From: Eubacteriaceae bacterium
GTDB lineage: Bacteria; Bacillota; Clostridia; Lachnospirales; Lachnospiraceae
Assembly (NCBI GenBank): GCA_910575665.1
Contig: CAJTFB010000012.1
Location: forward strand, 33,028 to 97,027
Length of the DNA stretch: 64,000 nt
Reading direction: 5' to 3'
How positions within the stretch are numbered: the first letter of the stretch is position 1; each line of letters begins with the position of its first letter. Below, one piece after another: positions 61,972 through 64,000 of the stretch. A program made the position numbers and the translations under genes. The notes below the pieces were generated by a model that did not search any database, had not been told where the DNA came from, and saw only the letters and a list, made by a program, of their open reading frames with translations.

Positions 61972-62017
61972 GGTGTGTGTTCCTAAAACAATATTTTTAT
62001 AAGGAGGGTTCAGGCGA

Positions 62018-63610
62018 ATGAGGATAAGAAAAGCCATGGCGGTAGCGCTGGCTGGTGCTCTTGTTTTGACAACAATGGCAACAGGAACTACCAGTGAAGC
62101 TGCCAAAAAGACGAAACTTAAGACGAAAAAAGTTTCCATCTTCGTCAAGGGGAAAAAGAAGATTTCCATAACGGGTAAAAAGGCAAAACATAAATACACC
62201 TTTACATCCAAGAAGAAAAAGATTGCCAAAGTATCCAAGAAGGGTGTGATCACCGGAGTAAAAGCCGGAAAGACTACCATCACGGTAAAAGATACCTGGA
62301 AACAGAAGGGCAAGAAGAAAACGAAGAAGCTGGGAACGATCAATGTTACTGTTAAGAAAAAAGCAGCTGTAAAACCAAAGGTTACACCAAACGTAACGCA
62401 GGCGCCAGCAACTCAGGCACCAGTCGTAACGCAGGCGCCACCGGTTCAGACACCAGACGGTGGATCACAGACGCCGGCGCCGACGAATAAGCCGACCACT
62501 AAGCCGACGACGAAACCGACGACCAAGCCAACGGCAGCGCCTACAGAAAAACCAATTCCGACGCCGGAAGTTGAGATGAGTCTTGAGAAGAATCAGATCA
62601 AACCGGGAGACACGACTACAGCTATGGTATCTGTGAGTGCAGGTGAAGTGAAAGAGGTTGCCTGGTCTGTGGAAAAAGCAGATGTTGCAGAGGCAGCGAA
62701 GGATGCCAAGGATGCTAAAAAAGCTGTGATCACTGCGAAAGCAGCAGGAGATACAAAGATCACTGCTGAGGTGAAAGTGACAGTAGAAGGCAAAGACTTT
62801 ACTGTGAAAGCAGAGAGCAGTATAAAAGTCGCTTCAGTGGTAGTAAACCCATCGATTGAGACGGGTTCTGTAGAGGTAAATATAGGTGAGACGGTAGATC
62901 TGGCAGTCAATGTAGATGTAGAGACTAGCATGATCGAAAGTGTTGTGTGGACGGTGGAAGGTGACATTGCCACGGTTGAGACGGATCCTGTAGATATCAC
63001 GAAAGCTACTCTTACAGGAGCTACGAGAGGTAAGGCAGTTGTTACGGTTACTGTGACAGTAAAACAGGGCGATGAGACTGCTACCAATACCGCAACAGTG
63101 AATCTCGAAGTCATTCAGCCGATCATTGAGATTGACCTGTCTACAGGTATTACTACGCCATCCTGGTTCTCAGGAGTGACAGGTGAAGCACAGAAAGATG
63201 GTTCTTATAAGATTACCTGGGCAGCGGATGCAAATGACTGGGCATCTGCAAAGTTTGAATTCGATGGTATGGATCTGACAGGATACTGGTGTGTAATCGA
63301 TGCGGAGGGTTGTATCTCTACATTAGAGATTCATGATAAGGAAAAGAAAGAAACAGAGTATAGCAATCCATATTCTGTTACAAAGATCAAGTATGGTCAG
63401 ACATATCCTTATGCAATTCAGTTGTCACCAGAGAATCTGAATACTGCTGAAGTTCAGGGTGGCGGTGTAGCAGATTACACCAATGTTGGAGGAGTACAGT
63501 TCGCCAAAGGTCAGGAAAGTGAAGAAATATCTCTTACAATAAAATCTATCAAATTCTATAAATATGAGAAAGATATTCCTGCAAACATGCTTCCTACTCC
63601 TGCAGAATAA
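62018..63610 (+). CDS. Secreted modular Ig-like protein, array copy 4
   Basis: A 530-residue paralogue. Constant signal peptide (MRIRKAMAVALAGALVLTT) and Lys-rich Ig module first. The linker (about 120-185) has KPTT repeats and TQAPATQAP. Two Ig-like units follow (about 185-365). The C-terminal domain (FDGMDLTGYWCVIDAEG, later SIKFYKYEKDIPANML) is the same type as in copy 3. The binding-like domain of copies 1 and 3 is absent. AAGGAGGG precedes the ATG. It is transcribed alone, with its own promoter and terminator. Confidence 0.8.
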   Translation: MRIRKAMAVALAGALVLTTMATGTTSEAAKKTKLKTKKVSIFVKGKKKISITGKKAKHKYTFTSKKKKIAKVSKKGVITGVKAGKTTITVKDTWKQKGKKKTKKLGTINVTVKKKAAVKPKVTPNVTQAPATQAPVVTQAPPVQTPDGGSQTPAPTNKPTTKPTTKPTTKPTAAPTEKPIPTPEVEMSLEKNQIKPGDTTTAMVSVSAGEVKEVAWSVEKADVAEAAKDAKDAKKAVITAKAAGDTKITAEVKVTVEGKDFTVKAESSIKVASVVVNPSIETGSVEVNIGETVDLAVNVDVETSMIESVVWTVEGDIATVETDPVDITKATLTGATRGKAVVTVTVTVKQGDETATNTATVNLEVIQPIIEIDLSTGITTPSWFSGVTGEAQKDGSYKITWAADANDWASAKFEFDGMDLTGYWCVIDAEGCISTLEIHDKEKKETEYSNPYSVTKIKYGQTYPYAIQLSPENLNTAEVQGGGVADYTNVGGVQFAKGQESEEISLTIKSIKFYKYEKDIPANMLPTPAE

Positions 63611-63634
63611 GAATTTTGAATAAGTGATTTAAAA

Positions 63635-63665
63635 ATGAGCACAGCCTCGGCTGTGCTCATTTTTT
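63635..63665 (+). terminator. Terminator of array copy 4
   Basis: ATGAGCACAGCC (63635-63646) and GGCTGTGCTCAT (63649-63660) are perfect inverted copies, followed by TTTTT. Confidence 0.9.
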
Positions 63666-63748
63666 AGTTGTGGTGTGCCCGGCTAACCCATGGCATACCT
63701 CTGGTTTGACCAACATCTGAAAGAGTTGCATTAAAATAGGTGTTAAAT

Positions 63749-63792
63749 GATACAAAAAGATATTGACTTTTTAGTGGGAATGATCCATACTT
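63749..63792 (+). promoter_or_regulatory. Shared motif and sigma-A promoter of array copy 5
   Basis: TGATACAAAA (63749-63758), 5 bp, TTGACT (63764-63769), 17-bp spacer, CATACT (63787-63792). It is intact although the gene behind it is broken. Confidence 0.7.
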
Positions 63793-63836
63793 AGGTAAGT
63801 TCTTATAACAATATTTTTTAAGGAGGGTTCATGCTA

Positions 63837-63899
63837 ATGAGGATAAGGAAAGTCATGGCGGTAGCGCTGGCTGGTGCTCTTGCTGGTGTTAGTATATAA
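63837..63899 (+). pseudogene. Array copy 5, truncated after about 15 codons
   Basis: AAGGAGGG and ATG 63837 open MRIRKVMAVALAGAL, the constant signal peptide. From about 63881 the sequence leaves the family (AGVSI then TAA at 63897-63899) and runs into an IS3-type left end. The gene was cut by the insertion, or the rest of it lies beyond the element. Confidence 0.85.
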
Positions 63900-64000
63900 G
63901 TGTGGACAGAAAAAGTTGAACAACCTATACTATCAAATGAAAGAGCAAAGGAGATGTTCAACATGGCGAAAAATCAAAAATCTTACACTCCGGAATTTAA
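63881..64000 (+). mobile_element. Left end of an IS3-family insertion sequence
   Basis: TGTGGACAGAAAAAGTTGAAC at 63901, preceded by a possible TGTTAGTATATAAG, leads into a transposase start 62 bp later. IS3-family ends begin TG. The exact boundary lies between 63881 and 63901 and cannot be fixed without the right end. Confidence 0.7.
63963..64000 (+). CDS. IS3-family transposase OrfA (3' end beyond window)
   Basis: AAAGGAG (63947-63953) precedes ATG 63963, which opens MAKNQKSYTPEFK. This matches the N-terminus of IS3-family OrfA, whose next residues form the helix-turn-helix. Only 12 full codons are visible. Confidence 0.7.
   Translation, partial: MAKNQKSYTPEF

Noticed and set aside
1..64000. 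tRNA or rRNA genes
   Set aside because: No cloverleaf with a TTCGA-type arm and CCA-adjacent stem or rRNA core sequence was found on reading; only the SRP RNA is supported.

Overview
The window looks like chromosome from a spore-forming, anaerobic Firmicute of the Clostridia, most likely a Lachnospiraceae-type gut bacterium. The signs are dipicolinate synthase genes (dpaA, dpaB), a SpoVAF/GerA-type germination protein, tandem Spo0A-type boxes, an H-cluster (Fe-Fe hydrogenase-like) sensor, a large-type SRP RNA, and BspA-like leucine-rich-repeat surface proteins. Genus assignment is not possible from the sequence alone.

Layout. (1) 1-334: the 3' end of rplL with its terminator. (2) 562-11145: an AT-rich accessory cluster on the + strand. 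It holds two BtrH_N-like proteins, a PLP decarboxylase of the BtrK/LysA fold, a BtrJ-like ATP-grasp ligase, two acyl carrier proteins, two AMP-forming ligases and four small exported or membrane-anchored proteins. This is the set of parts that builds and transfers the butirosin side chain, here without any aminoglycoside genes. (3) 11358-16488: three secreted proteins, one with two CBM2-like modules and a helveticin-J-like domain, and two LRR_5 proteins. A duplicated segment of about 125 bp, carrying a terminator and three Spo0A-like boxes at 10-bp spacing, precedes both (2) and (3). (4) 16617-42484: mostly ordinary chromosome. It contains a ZIP transporter, dpaAB-asnB, SRP RNA, a cNMP-binding-like protein paired with a degenerate AAA+ protein, a flavin reductase, murA, a MoxR/DUF58/transglutaminase operon, a SpoVAF-like gene, an H-cluster/MCP fusion, small housekeeping genes and a Rad3/DinG-like helicase. 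(5) 42485-45378: a restriction-modification island between a transposase remnant and a broken LRR gene. (6) 45379-53369: a YhfC protease, then the conserved yaaO-gmk/tmk-yaaR-holB-ricT-trmN6-rsmI-abrB neighbourhood known from Bacillus, interrupted by a 275-bp nested inverted-repeat element. (7) 53557-54434: a Gx-transporter gene and a NusG-domain-II gene.

(8) 54704-64000: a tandem array of four intact secreted paralogues plus a broken fifth copy at the edge of an IS3-family element. All share a near-constant signal peptide and Lys-rich Ig-like module. After it come variable Pro/Thr linkers and shuffled Ig-like and binding-domain-like modules. Each intact copy ends in its own terminator. All five upstream regions carry TTTTGTATCA or its reverse complement, and copies 3-5 keep a fixed spacing from this motif to a sigma-A type promoter.

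The two most notable systems are the Spo0A-box-linked, butirosin-side-chain-like carrier-protein cassette (562-10438) and the modular secreted-protein array (54704-63899). Functions given for either are inferences from motifs and gene order.
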